Positions 45,901 to 53,935 of a stretch of 64,000 nt of DNA are shown here, piece by piece. Origin of the DNA: Micromonospora pisi (GTDB lineage Bacteria; Actinomycetota; Actinomycetes; Mycobacteriales; Micromonosporaceae); NCBI RefSeq assembly GCF_003633685.1, contig NZ_RBKT01000001.1, positions 5,518,001 to 5,582,000 on the forward strand, given 5' to 3'. Each line of letters opens with the position of its first letter. The stretch's first letter is position 1. A program made the position numbers and the translations under genes. The notes under the pieces are model-generated. The model was not told the origin of the DNA. It ran no database searches and was given only the letters and a program-made list of their open reading frames with translations.

Positions 45901-46018
45901 GGCGAACCTGACCCTGCGCTGGTCGGGGCTCACCCCGGGACAGCGTTACGTCGGCTTCGTGACGTTCCGCAACGGCAACGGCCCACTCAAGACCGTGCCG
46001 ATCACCGTCCAGTCCTGA
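42941..46018 (+). CDS. Secreted S8 family serine peptidase (subtilase) with PA insert
   Basis: 1025 residues, exported. A signal peptide (RRGVSMLATATLVAAGLTSLAGSAAAAP) is followed by an I9 inhibitor propeptide (about 48-150). The catalytic domain carries Asp190 (VIDSGFWPES), His263 (NGHGTHTAS) and Ser584 (SGTSMAAPH). A PA domain is inserted at about 420-510 (VLCMRG ... GGVGMVLYND), and after 650 come fibronectin-like beta domains (NYPSISMGRMVGKQTVIRTVTNVS). This is the large subtilase type of plants and actinomycetes, degrading extracellular protein. GTG 42941 has GGAGG 6 nt upstream. It is monocistronic: a nested hairpin precedes it and a strong terminator follows. Confidence 0.96.
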   Translation: MRQPKAQWSGRTRRGVSMLATATLVAAGLTSLAGSAAAAPAASSGPTARYLVQLDGEPLATYTGGVAGIAATKPTEGGKLNRNSGSAKAYRDHLRQERDTVLKDVGLPAGKPTVTLETAFNGFAVDLTGPQVARLRATRGVRAVYENRKVHATTSHTPDYLGLTGQGGAWQQQFGDVAHAGEGTIVGVIDSGFWPESASFAPLPTPRPDQAIIDAKWKGTCDVGIEAPVSCNNKVIGARWYNDSGIADLFPDEFSSPRDRNGHGTHTASTAAGNHDVSAVSGSQDLGKISGMAPAARLSIYKALYDDGAGSASGSEIDIVHAIDDAVADGVDVINYSIGDDSERFGAIDATFFNAAAAGVFVSAAAGNAGPTAGTVDNSTPWVTTVAASTTDRQNTRKLTLGNGTVITGAGLGETGVGSAPLVFSRVSGPNPEDTYNAELCADDSLDPAKVKGAIVLCMRGEIPRTDKSIEVARAGGVGMVLYNDTLNSLNADVQTVPTVHVNEIDLATISAYVAAGNATAAISASTLETVEGPGVAAFSSAGPSNMNAGDLLKPDISAPGQDIAAAFSPAGGGNNFALESGTSMAAPHIAGIAALLLAKHPDWSPATVRSALMTSAVDTTDKGNPTKIGTYDATPLNYGAGQVRPGSAFDPGLVFDSGAKDWMRYLCGVAARGTEYVEMEGCDTIGTIDTAQLNYPSISMGRMVGKQTVIRTVTNVSDKVSAYTSSVQAPPGYSVKVTPAKIHIRPGKTESFKVEITNTGGAFDTWVDGALTWRDEYQHNVRIPLVVHNSGLVTPDTITGTGTSGDARIAAEVGYQGQLISQLIGLTAGTGNAVTLDGSSPSWDWSSSNNLPVPLPPSMYKSTVHVPAGTINPHVRVTSQLPACSAIDWEDEEGVMPCVEFSVDVYDTAGKFVTATVSGRAGATVTLPEGAGDYILVVEQNFVENLPAGQETNTYTVTTYLPGAPGTATGKLTIDPKQRSVQAGATANLTLRWSGLTPGQRYVGFVTFRNGNGPLKTVPITVQS

Positions 46019-46031
46019 CGGTGCCGTCGAT

Positions 46032-46075
46032 CCGGCGGACCGGTGATGTGACTCAGGTCACCACCGGTCCGCCGG
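46032..46075 (+). terminator. Strong hairpin terminator after subtilase
   Basis: Perfect 14-bp arms CCGGCGGACCGGTG and CACCGGTCCGCCGG around a 16-nt loop, 13 nt after the stop codon. Confidence 0.75.
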
Positions 46076-46116
46076 CCGGCCGTCGCCGTCCAACGGGGTG
46101 ATGTGCTCGCCCCACG

Positions 46117-48540
46117 GTGACCGACAGCGGCGAGGACAAGGCGCGGGGCGGCGGGGCTTCATCCCCCATCCGCCCCGCACGCCTGCGCGGGCCCGTCGAA
46201 TTCGTCGGACGGTCGGTGGAACTGGCGCTGCTACGCCGGCTCGTCGAAACCCCACCATGCCTGGTCCTGCTCGAGGGTGAAGCCGGCATCGGCAAGAGCC
46301 GCCTGGTCGCCGAACTCCTCGCCGGGCTGCCCGGGCGCCGCCTGATCGGCGAATGCGACGACGTACCCGAACCCTTCCCGCTCGGCGTGCTGCTCGACGC
46401 CGTACGCGCCAACGCCGACCAGTTCGGCCCACTCAACCCGGTGGCCGGCGCCCTCGCACCGCTGCTCCCCGAACTGACCGACGTGCTCCCCGCCGCACCC
46501 GCACCGCTGGGCGAGCCGGCGGCCGAGCGGCACCGACTGCTCCGGGCCGTCGCCGCGGTGCTGACCGCGCTGACCCCCGCCGTACTGGTGCTGGAGGACC
46601 TGCACTGGGCCGACCCGGCGACCTGCGAATTCCTCGGCTACCTCAGCAACCACCCGGTGCCCGACCTGGCCGTGCTGGTCACCGCCCGTACCCCGGCACC
46701 CGGCGGCAGCACGCCGATCCACGACACACTGGCGCGTACCCCGCCGGGGGCGGTCACCCGCGTCCCGCTGGGCCCGCTCGACGCCGACGACGTACGCCGG
46801 CTCGCCGCCAGGACACTGCGGCTCGACGACCCGCCACAGCGGTTGACCACCACCCTGCTCGACCGGACAGCCGGCATCCCGTTCGTGGTCGAGGAGGTGC
46901 TCCGTACGCTCGCCGAGCGAGGCGGTGACCCACTCGCCGACGACAGCGTCCCGTTCGTGCTTCGGGACGTACTGCTCTGGCGGCTGCGCCCACTCGACGA
47001 GGCCACCCGGGAAGTGCTCGGTGCCGCCGCCGCCCTGGGGCTGGCACCGGACCAGCGCATCCTCGCCTCGGTTCTCGGACAGAGCCGGGCGGCGGTCGAC
47101 GCCGCGCTGGCCACCGCCCACCAGGCCGGGCTGCTGCACGACGCCGGGGACGGGAGACGATTCCGGCACCACCTGGCCCGGCAGGTCGTCTACGACCTGG
47201 TGCCCAGCGAGACCCGGGAGTGGCTGCACCTGCGCATCGCACGGGTGCTGGAACAGGAACTGCCCCGGCCGGTCGCCCAACTGGCGCACCACTACCGGTT
47301 GGCCGGCAGCGGCGCCGACTTCGTCCGCAACGCCGAGGCCGCCGCCGACCTCGCCACCGAGCGCGGCGACGACGCCACCGCCGCCGGTTTCCTGCTCCAG
47401 ACCATGGACGTGGCCGAGCTACCCCGACCCGTACGCGCCCGGCTCGCCGCCAAGCTCGGCCGGTCGGCGATCGACGGGCTCAGCCAGGCGGCGGCGATCC
47501 CGGTGCTGGAGCGGCTCCTGGCCGACCGGCGGCTGCCACCCGGAGCCCGGGGCGAACTGGGACTGGTGCTCGGGCGGATGCTCCGTCAGCAGGGCGAGGC
47601 GCTGCGCGGGTACGCCGAGATCGAGCGCGCGGTGCCGTACCTTCGGGCACCCCGCCGCCGGGCGCCGGCCCTCGCGGTGCTGGCGGCCCCGGACACGGTC
47701 GTCGGCCGGCACGTCGACCACCACCTGGCCCAGTGCTCGGAGGCGGAGGCCGCCGCGGCGGCCAGCGGCGACCCAGCAGCCGACCTCGCGGTCCGGATCG
47801 CCCGCGCCTCACTGCTGCTGGAACTCGGCGACCCGGCCGCCTGGGCGGTCATCGCGGAGCTGCGCACCGGCGCGGCGCTGGCCGACCGGCCCCGGGAACA
47901 CGCGCGGGCCTGCCTCAACTGGGCGCAGGGCGCGATGCACGCCGGACACCTGGACCAGGCCGCCGCGCTCCTCGCGAGCGGCCGGGAACTGGTCGACGAG
48001 ACCGGGTACGAGCGGCTGACCGCCCTGGTGGAGGCGACCGAGCTGTCGTTGGACCGGGCCGCCGGGCGGCTCGACGGGCTGGCCGAGCGGCTCACCCGGT
48101 TGATCGCCACCTCGGAGCGGATGCCGGTCACCCTGCTCGACGCCCGCGTCGAACTGGCCACCGTGCTGGCGCGTACGGCCACCGACGGCGCGGTGGAGCC
48201 GGCCGAGCGGGCGCTGTGCGAGGTGATCGCCGACGCCCGCCGGGTCGGTGCGATCTGGCCGCTGGTGCAGGCGCTCTCGGTGCTGGCCCGGTTGACCCTC
48301 CCGGGGCGACCGGACGAGGCCGTCCGGCACGCGACCGACGCGCTGTCGCTGGTGCGGGGAAAGGGCCTCTGGGCATGGGCCGCCGAGGCGGTCCTGGTGC
48401 TGGCCGAGGCGGCCGTGGCGGCGGGTGAGCCGGCGCGGGCCACGGCGGCGGTGGGGGAGCTGGCCGCCGGCATCGAGGGGCGGGACGCACCGGTCGCCCG
48501 GGCCGTGCTGCGCCGGTGCCGGGAACTGGTCCCGGGCTGA
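46117..48540 (+). CDS. LAL-like AAA/STAND ATPase without LuxR HTH
   Basis: 807 residues. The ATPase half matches LAL regulators: FVGRSVELALLRRLVE, Walker A GEAGIGKSR (about 54-62), Walker B LVLEDLHWADPA, and a sensor region LLDRTAGIPFVVEEVLRTLAE. A TPR-like helical half follows and the protein ends at RAVLRRCRELVPG, where a LuxR HTH would normally begin. It therefore lacks the DNA-binding domain and may be a signalling ATPase, or a regulator that lost or split off its HTH; no HTH gene is adjacent. GTG 46117 has no clear ribosome binding site. Confidence 0.85.
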   Translation: MTDSGEDKARGGGASSPIRPARLRGPVEFVGRSVELALLRRLVETPPCLVLLEGEAGIGKSRLVAELLAGLPGRRLIGECDDVPEPFPLGVLLDAVRANADQFGPLNPVAGALAPLLPELTDVLPAAPAPLGEPAAERHRLLRAVAAVLTALTPAVLVLEDLHWADPATCEFLGYLSNHPVPDLAVLVTARTPAPGGSTPIHDTLARTPPGAVTRVPLGPLDADDVRRLAARTLRLDDPPQRLTTTLLDRTAGIPFVVEEVLRTLAERGGDPLADDSVPFVLRDVLLWRLRPLDEATREVLGAAAALGLAPDQRILASVLGQSRAAVDAALATAHQAGLLHDAGDGRRFRHHLARQVVYDLVPSETREWLHLRIARVLEQELPRPVAQLAHHYRLAGSGADFVRNAEAAADLATERGDDATAAGFLLQTMDVAELPRPVRARLAAKLGRSAIDGLSQAAAIPVLERLLADRRLPPGARGELGLVLGRMLRQQGEALRGYAEIERAVPYLRAPRRRAPALAVLAAPDTVVGRHVDHHLAQCSEAEAAAAASGDPAADLAVRIARASLLLELGDPAAWAVIAELRTGAALADRPREHARACLNWAQGAMHAGHLDQAAALLASGRELVDETGYERLTALVEATELSLDRAAGRLDGLAERLTRLIATSERMPVTLLDARVELATVLARTATDGAVEPAERALCEVIADARRVGAIWPLVQALSVLARLTLPGRPDEAVRHATDALSLVRGKGLWAWAAEAVLVLAEAAVAAGEPARATAAVGELAAGIEGRDAPVARAVLRRCRELVPG

Positions 48541-48604
48541 GCGGGACTCGCCCGCACCGCCCGGCGACCGCTCTGACCGCCCGGTTGCACCCGCGCGAGC
48601 CGGA

Positions 48605-48967
48605 TTACTCCAACTCGCCGCCGTACGTGGCCTGGTAGATCAGCCGCCCCAGTCGCTGGTGCAGGTGGTGCGCCTCCTGCAGGGAGAGCATGACCTGACC
48701 CCAGCCGTACCCGTCCGGGGTGGCGTCGGACTGGTGCAGGTCGATCAGGACGCTCGGGTGGGACTCGCCGCTCCCGTCCACCCTGACCATGTTCGTGAAG
48801 GAGACGCGGCCGTCGGCGTCAGGGCCCCACTCGCCGACCTCGATGCCGTAGCCGGCGCCGTACTCCGCCCAACGGTCCTCCCAGCGCTGCTGTTCGACCT
48901 CCCGCCAGGAGACGTCCCCGCCGTGCGCGCCCGCACCGGACGTACCCATGCCCACTCCAGCACTCAT
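48605..48967 (-). CDS. Hypothetical protein
   Basis: 120 residues, soluble. A Gly/Ala-rich start is followed by a Trp-rich acidic segment (WREVEQQRWEDRWAEYGAGYGIEVGEWGPDADGRV), then beta strands (SFTNMVRVDG, PSVLIDLHQSD) and a C-terminal helix (VMLSLQEAHHLHQRLGRLIYQ). ATG 48967 has GAGGAG 5 nt upstream, a strong start; the longer upstream frame is not needed. The family is not recognised. The gene is divergent from the AfsR/SARP regulator (309-bp gap). Confidence 0.72.
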   Translation of the reverse strand: MSAGVGMGTSGAGAHGGDVSWREVEQQRWEDRWAEYGAGYGIEVGEWGPDADGRVSFTNMVRVDGSGESHPSVLIDLHQSDATPDGYGWGQVMLSLQEAHHLHQRLGRLIYQATYGGELE

Positions 48968-49276
48968 CGTCACTCCTCGCAGCTCTGCACGGTGCGCCGC
49001 CACCGCCGCCCGACGAACAGCGGCGACCCGGGAACGTACCAACCGGGCGACGATGACGGGCCACCGACCGGTCCTCTGACTCGCCGTGTTTGACCTCACA
49101 GCCGGTGCCTGACTCGCCGGGTCCGTACCGACTCCGGATCTACTCTTCCGAGGGTCAATTTGTTCGGCTTCGGGGGGAAGCGGTCACCGCGACCGGCGAA
49201 GCAGCCGGGCCGGCAGGGCGGGCGGGCGTGGCAGTTTTCGGCGAGCTGCCCGACAGGCGGTGGAGGGGGCACGAGC
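48968..49276. other. 309-bp divergent intergenic region
   Basis: Holds the promoters of the hypothetical gene (minus) and the AfsR/SARP gene (plus). Apart from the repeat pair at 49076-49119 and an AT-richer stretch at 49142-49167 (ACTCTTCCGAGGGTCAATTT) that may be a promoter, no gene or hairpin stands out. Confidence 0.5.
49076..49119 (+). promoter_or_regulatory. Direct repeats with 33-bp period upstream of AfsR/SARP gene
   Basis: CTGACTCGCCG occurs at 49076-49086 and 49109-49119, exactly 33 bp apart. SARP proteins bind direct repeats spaced in multiples of 11 bp, so this may be an autoregulatory site. The pair starts about 200 bp before the start codon. Confidence 0.35.
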
Positions 49277-51379
49277 GTGGCTGCTGAGCGAGGACTTCGG
49301 CTCGCGGTGCTGGGTCCGGTACGGGCCTGGCGGGATGGACGGGAAATCGACCTCGGATCGCCGCAGCAGCGGGCGGTCCTGGCGATCCTGCTGCTCAGCG
49401 ATGGCGTGCAGGTCTCACCCGAGACACTTGTCGACGGCGTATGGGGAGACGACCCGCCGCGTACGGCAGTCGGGACCGTACGGACCTACGTCTACCGCCT
49501 CCGGAAGGTGCTGGGCGGGGACGGGTCCCCCCTGGTCATCGAATCGGTCGCCGGTGGTTATGTCGTACGCGTTCCGCCCGAGGTCCTCGACCTCGGCATG
49601 TTCCGCCACCGGCTCGCACAGGCCCGGGAGGCCCGACGCGCGGGCGACCTGGCGCGGGCGGCGACCGAGCTGCGCGACGCCCTCGACCTGTGGCAGGGCA
49701 CGCCACTGGTGGGCATCAAGGGGTCGTTCGCCGACGGGCGCCGCACCGGCCTCCGGTCGCTGCAACTGGCCGCGATCGAGGGTCGGTTCGACCTCGACCT
49801 CCAGCTCGGCTGCCACGAACAGGTGGCCCTCGAGTTGACCGAGCTGGTCGCGGAGCACCCCCTTCGCGAGCGGCTGCGCGAACTGCTCATGCTGGCGCTG
49901 TACCGGTCGGGTCAGCAGGCCGAGGCGATCGACGTCTACCAGGACGGCCGGCGTCTCCTCGCCGAAGAGTTGGGCATCGACCCGGGACCGGCACTGCGGG
50001 ACCTCTACCAGCGGATTCTCGCGGCGGACCGGGAGCTGGACGCCGAGTCGGCCGTCCGGCCGCCGTCGGACCAGTCGCTCTCGGCGCCGTCCCAGCTTCC
50101 GCCGGACCTGCCGGACTTCACCGGACGCGCCGACCTCCTCGCCCGCGCGGTCCATCGGTTGACCTGCCCCGACGCGACCACGGTGCTCGGCGTCGACGGG
50201 CTGGCCGGGGTGGGCAAGACTTCCTTCGCCGTCCATCTGGCGCACGCGGTGCGAAACTCCTTCCCCGACGGGCAGGTCTTCGTCGACCTCACCGACGAGG
50301 GCGGCCAGCCGGTCGGTCCGGGTCTGGTGCTGGAATTCCTGCTCCAGGCGTTCGGCGTCCCGCTCCGCGAACTGCCGGAGAGCGTCGGTCAGCGGGCGGC
50401 CCTCTGGCGGAGCACGCTTCGCGGCCGGCGGGTGCTCGTCGTCCTGGACGACGTCCGGCACAGCGCCCAGGTTCGTGAGCTGCTGGCGATGTCGCCCGGG
50501 TGCGCCATGGTCATCACCAGTCAGCGTCGACTTGTCGACCTGCCCGTCTCACACTGGCTGCGGCTGGACGTACTGGAGCCGGACGAGGCGTTGGCCCTCT
50601 TCGAGCGGGTCGCCGGCCGCGACCGGGTGAGCGACGACCTCGACATGGTGATCCGGCTGACGGGGAAGTTCTCGTACCTGCCGCTCCCGGTGCGGATGGC
50701 CGCCGCCCGACTCGCGAGCAGACCCCGGGGCAGCCTGGCCGTGATCGAGCACTACCTGTACGTGGACAAGTACCTCAACGGTGATTTGGGTCAGCCGATG
50801 TTCGAGGACTGCCGGATCGCCGCCGCCCCGCTCGACCGGGCGTACCGGCGGCTGGACGACACGCTGGCCCGCGCCTTCCGGCTGCTCGCCCTGGCCGATG
50901 CCCCGGACGTGTCGATCATGTCGGCGGCGGCGATCCTCGACGTCGAGCCGGACATCGCGGTGACGGTCCTCGAGTCCCTCGCCGATCTGCACCTGATCGA
51001 GCCGGACGGCGCACGCCGCTACCACTACCTCGGCCTGATCCGGCCCTGGGCCCGGCAGCAGGCGTTTTACCAGGACGGCGTCGCCGCCTGTGACGCGGCA
51101 GTCGCCAGGTATGTCGGCTTCCTGCTCGCCACCGCCTGCAACGCCCTGCAAACGGTCGGTCCGGCGGGGTCCGGGATTCGGGTCCTCGACGGCGCCGGCC
51201 TCACCTTTTGTGACCGGGAGGCCGCCGCGAGGTGGCTGTCGGAGCACCGTCGGCACCTGCTCGCCGCGATCGACCAGGGCAAGGCGAATCCGACCGTGGC
51301 GCGGACACTGCACCGGGAACTGGCGACGCTCGCGCAGGCACTCCGCGCCGACCCGGCGGCGCTGCGAGCCGTCGCGTGA
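49277..51379 (+). CDS. AfsR/SARP family regulator (OmpR-like DNA-binding, BTAD, NB-ARC)
   Basis: 700 residues. An OmpR/PhoB-like winged HTH (about 1-95; LGSPQQRAVLAILLLSDGVQVSPETLVDGVWGDDPPRTAVGTVRTYVYRLRKVL) is followed by a bacterial transcriptional activator domain (about 100-245; ELRDALDLWQGTPLVGI ... ELVAEHPLRERLRELLMLALYRSGQQAEAIDVYQDGRRLLAEELGIDPGPALRDLY) and an NB-ARC ATPase (Walker A GLAGVGKTS, LVVLDDVRH). The C-terminal TPR domain of full-length AfsR is missing or shortened. GTG 49277 has GGAGGGGG 7 nt upstream. Such proteins activate secondary metabolism. The following FAD oxidase may be a target, by inference. Confidence 0.92.
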   Translation: MAAERGLRLAVLGPVRAWRDGREIDLGSPQQRAVLAILLLSDGVQVSPETLVDGVWGDDPPRTAVGTVRTYVYRLRKVLGGDGSPLVIESVAGGYVVRVPPEVLDLGMFRHRLAQAREARRAGDLARAATELRDALDLWQGTPLVGIKGSFADGRRTGLRSLQLAAIEGRFDLDLQLGCHEQVALELTELVAEHPLRERLRELLMLALYRSGQQAEAIDVYQDGRRLLAEELGIDPGPALRDLYQRILAADRELDAESAVRPPSDQSLSAPSQLPPDLPDFTGRADLLARAVHRLTCPDATTVLGVDGLAGVGKTSFAVHLAHAVRNSFPDGQVFVDLTDEGGQPVGPGLVLEFLLQAFGVPLRELPESVGQRAALWRSTLRGRRVLVVLDDVRHSAQVRELLAMSPGCAMVITSQRRLVDLPVSHWLRLDVLEPDEALALFERVAGRDRVSDDLDMVIRLTGKFSYLPLPVRMAAARLASRPRGSLAVIEHYLYVDKYLNGDLGQPMFEDCRIAAAPLDRAYRRLDDTLARAFRLLALADAPDVSIMSAAAILDVEPDIAVTVLESLADLHLIEPDGARRYHYLGLIRPWARQQAFYQDGVAACDAAVARYVGFLLATACNALQTVGPAGSGIRVLDGAGLTFCDREAAARWLSEHRRHLLAAIDQGKANPTVARTLHRELATLAQALRADPAALRAVA

Positions 51380-51523
51380 CCTGCCTGGTGGGGGGCGTTC
51401 CAGTCACCGGGCCCGCCGGCCGTGTCCACGCGTCGTCCATCAGTCGTAGATCACGAGATGGTGCGATCGCCCGGTCGCCGGATTCCGACACGCGACGCGA
51501 AAACGATCGACCTTGGAGCGCGT

Positions 51524-52942
51524 ATGCCCACGCCATCTTCCCGGCCTGACGGGGTCCAGATTCAGCGCCACGAGGCGGACGAACTCGGTGCTGAGGTCAC
51601 CGGAACCGTCTTCCTCCCCGGCGACGCCGGCTACGAGGAGGAGTGCGCCGCCTACAACCTCGCCCACCCGCACCACCCGGCCGTGGTGGTGGGGGCGGTC
51701 ACCGCCGCGGACGTGCAGGCGGCGGTACGGTTCGCGGCGCGGCGGCGGCTGCCGGTCGCCGTCCTGGCCACCGGCCACGGCACCCCGATGTCCTCGGACG
51801 GGGCGGTGCTGATCGCCACCCGGCGGATGGACGCCGTCACCATCGACGAGGCGAACCGGGTCGCCCGGGTCGAGGCCGGCACCCGCTGGGACCAGGTTGT
51901 CGCGGCGGCCACGCCGTTCGGCCTGGCACCGCTCAACGGTGCCTCCCCGACCGTCGGGGTGGTCGGCTACACGCTCGGTGGCGGGCTCGGCCCGTTGGGC
52001 CGCGCCTACGGGTACGCCTCCGACCGGGTCCGCGCCATCGACCTGGTCACCGCCGACGGCGAACTGCGCCAGGTGACCGCGTCGAGCGAGCCGGACCTGT
52101 TCTGGGCACTGCGCGGCGGCAAGGGGAACTTCGGCGTCGTCACCGCCCTCGAGTTCGACCTCGTACCGCTGCCGCACTTCTACGGCGGTGGCCTCTTCTT
52201 CCCCGGCGAGTACGCCCCGCAGGTGCTGAACGCCTGGCGGGAGTGGGTCGCGACGGTCCCGGACGAGATGACCTCCTCGGTCGCGTTGCTCCGGCTGCCG
52301 CCCCTGCCCGAGGTTCCCGAGCCGCTGCGGGGACAGTTGACCGTGCACGTCCGCATCGCGTACGCGGGCCCTGCCGCAGACGCGGAGCCGTTGGTCGCGC
52401 CGCTGCGCGCGGTCGCCCCGGCGATCATCGACACGGTCGCCGAGATGCCGTACGCGGCGGTCGGTTCGATCCACGCCGACCCGCCCGCGCCGATCCCCCT
52501 CTACGACCGGTCCGCGGTGCTGCGGGACTTCCCGGCGGAGGCGGTCGACGCCGTCGTCGAGCTGGCCGGACCGGGCGCCGACTGCCCACTGGTGCTGGTC
52601 GAGATCCGGCACCTCGGCGGTGCCCTGGCGCGTCCCGGCGGGTCCCCGAGCGCGATCGACCACCACCAGCTTCCGTTCCTGTTCTACACGGTGGCCATCG
52701 CCGGCCCCGACCAGGCGGACGCGGTCGACACGTACGCCGCGAAGCTGCTCCAGGGCCTGGCCCCGTGGGACAGCGGACGTCGTTTCGTCAACTTCCTCAC
52801 CGCCACCGACGCCACCGCCGAGGGTGTCCGTAGCGCCTACAGCACCGCCACCTACGAGCGGCTGCGGGCGGTCAAGGCCAGCTACGACCCGGAGAACCTG
52901 TTCCGGGTGAACCAGAACATCGAGCCGCTGCCGAACGCCTGA
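51524..52942 (+). CDS. FAD-linked (BBE-type) oxidoreductase
   Basis: 472 residues with a PCMH-type FAD-binding domain (HPAVVVGAVTAADVQAAVRFAARRRLPVAVLATGHG ... VGVVGYTLGGGLGPLGRAYGYASDRV) and a C-terminal berberine-bridge domain (YSTATYERLRAVKASYDPENLFRVNQNI). The His in ATGHG is where 8-alpha-histidyl FAD attaches; the Cys needed for bicovalent flavin is absent from GGGLGPLGR. Likely an oxidase of sugars, alcohols or secondary metabolites. ATG 51524 has GGAG 5 nt upstream. It is cytoplasmic by sequence (no signal peptide). Two terminators follow. Confidence 0.9.
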   Translation: MPTPSSRPDGVQIQRHEADELGAEVTGTVFLPGDAGYEEECAAYNLAHPHHPAVVVGAVTAADVQAAVRFAARRRLPVAVLATGHGTPMSSDGAVLIATRRMDAVTIDEANRVARVEAGTRWDQVVAAATPFGLAPLNGASPTVGVVGYTLGGGLGPLGRAYGYASDRVRAIDLVTADGELRQVTASSEPDLFWALRGGKGNFGVVTALEFDLVPLPHFYGGGLFFPGEYAPQVLNAWREWVATVPDEMTSSVALLRLPPLPEVPEPLRGQLTVHVRIAYAGPAADAEPLVAPLRAVAPAIIDTVAEMPYAAVGSIHADPPAPIPLYDRSAVLRDFPAEAVDAVVELAGPGADCPLVLVEIRHLGGALARPGGSPSAIDHHQLPFLFYTVAIAGPDQADAVDTYAAKLLQGLAPWDSGRRFVNFLTATDATAEGVRSAYSTATYERLRAVKASYDPENLFRVNQNIEPLPNA

Positions 52943-52953
52943 CGGTGGCGCGC

Positions 52954-52987
52954 TGGGCCGCGTCCGTTCCTCCTCGGACGCGGCCCA
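52954..52987 (+). terminator. Hairpin after FAD oxidase
   Basis: Perfect 13-bp arms TGGGCCGCGTCCG and CGGACGCGGCCCA around loop TTCCTCCT, 11 nt after the stop codon. Confidence 0.7.
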
Positions 52988-53014
52988 CCGCTCGAACTCC
53001 GGCTCCCGAAGCAG

Positions 53015-53033
53015 GCCGCCCCGGCGGCTTTTT
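53015..53033 (+). terminator. Intrinsic terminator with T-tract
   Basis: Stem GCCGC/GCGGC around CCCG, followed directly by TTTTT (53029-53033). A textbook Rho-independent terminator, rare at this GC content, placed between the FAD oxidase and the sigma-factor operon. Confidence 0.7.
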
Positions 53034-53060
53034 GTGCTATTCATCGCCTGTCTGTCTGTT

Positions 53061-53090
53061 TTGACCAGGCAACTTTGCGCGACCTACGGT
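53061..53090 (+). promoter_or_regulatory. Candidate promoter of the ECF sigma operon
   Basis: TTGACC (53061-53066) and TACGGT (53085-53090) are separated by 18 bp, a good vegetative promoter. GGCAACTTT (53068-53076), an ECF-type -35 sequence, overlaps it and could allow autoregulation. The leader to ATG 53279 is about 180 nt. Confidence 0.45.
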
Positions 53091-53246
53091 GGGCGCTGAC
53101 GACGTCCGGGGTATGCCTGCGACCCGCGCCGTATCTCCGGCCAGACCGACCTGGCGGACACGTCGTTCCGGGACGGTGTGACGAATCGGGGGCCGGCGAC
53201 GCTGACTCCTGTGGCGGAGTAGCTCCGCCGCCTCAGGGAGGTGCAG

Positions 53247-53282
53247 ATGGCGCAGGCGTACGCCCGGCGACGGGCCCGATGA
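53247..53282 (+). CDS. 11-codon leader ORF upstream of sigma factor
   Basis: ATG 53247 has GGGAGG 4 nt upstream and encodes MAQAYARRRAR; its TGA overlaps the sigma-factor ATG (ATGA). The sigma gene itself has no ribosome binding site, so translation would depend on ribosomes finishing the leader. Confidence 0.5.
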   Translation: MAQAYARRRAR

Positions 53283-53935
53283 TCCGTCGAGCGGGCCCCG
53301 ACGCGACCGTTGGCGGCGACGACCTGTCGTACGCCGTCGCCGCCGCCCGGGACGGTGACGACGAGGCGTTCCGGACGCTCTACCGGCTGGTCCAGCCCCT
53401 ACTACTGCGATATCTGCGCGTGCTGGTCGGTGACTCCGCCGAGGACGTGGCCTCGGAGACCTGGCTACAGATCGTCCGCGACCTGCACTCATTCCAGGGT
53501 GACTACGACAGGTTCCGGGGCTGGGCGGCGACCATCGCCCGGCACCGCGCGCTCGACCATGTCCGGTACGTGCGTCGACGGCCGAGCGTTCCCGTGCCGG
53601 TGGAGGAGCTGGGTGAGCTGGCCGATGGCGCCGACACCGCCGGTCTGACCATCGAGGCGATGGCCACCCGCGCCGCGATCGAACTCATCGCCACGCTGCC
53701 GCCGGACCAGGCCGAGGTGGTGGTGCTCCGGGTGGTGCTCGGGCTGGACGTGGCGGCGACGGCCAAGGTGCTGGGTAAGCGCAGCGGTGCCGTGCGTACC
53801 GCCGCCCACCGGGGTTTGCGACGTCTCGCCGAGCACTTCCCGCAGCCAGCGTCGATTCCCGTCGATGACGGGGCGGAGCGGGCGAGGACGGCAGTGACGG
53901 TGGCGCGGCGGTTGACGCTGAAGGACATGAGATGA
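53279..53935 (+). CDS. ECF RNA polymerase sigma factor (SigE-like family)
   Basis: 218 residues. Region 2 runs from about 25 to 100 (DDEAFRTLYRLVQPLLLRYLRVLVGDSAEDVASETWLQIVRDL ... FRGWAATIARHRALDHVRYVRRR) and region 4 from about 135 to 188 (ATLPPDQAEVVVLRVVLGLDVAATAKVLGKRSGAVRTAAHRGLRRLAEHF). There is no extra C-terminal domain beyond 30 residues. It overlaps the next gene by 4 nt, which encodes its probable membrane anti-sigma factor. The regulon probably includes the downstream membrane protein and glycosyltransferase. Confidence 0.93.
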   Translation: MIRRAGPDATVGGDDLSYAVAAARDGDDEAFRTLYRLVQPLLLRYLRVLVGDSAEDVASETWLQIVRDLHSFQGDYDRFRGWAATIARHRALDHVRYVRRRPSVPVPVEELGELADGADTAGLTIEAMATRAAIELIATLPPDQAEVVVLRVVLGLDVAATAKVLGKRSGAVRTAAHRGLRRLAEHFPQPASIPVDDGAERARTAVTVARRLTLKDMR

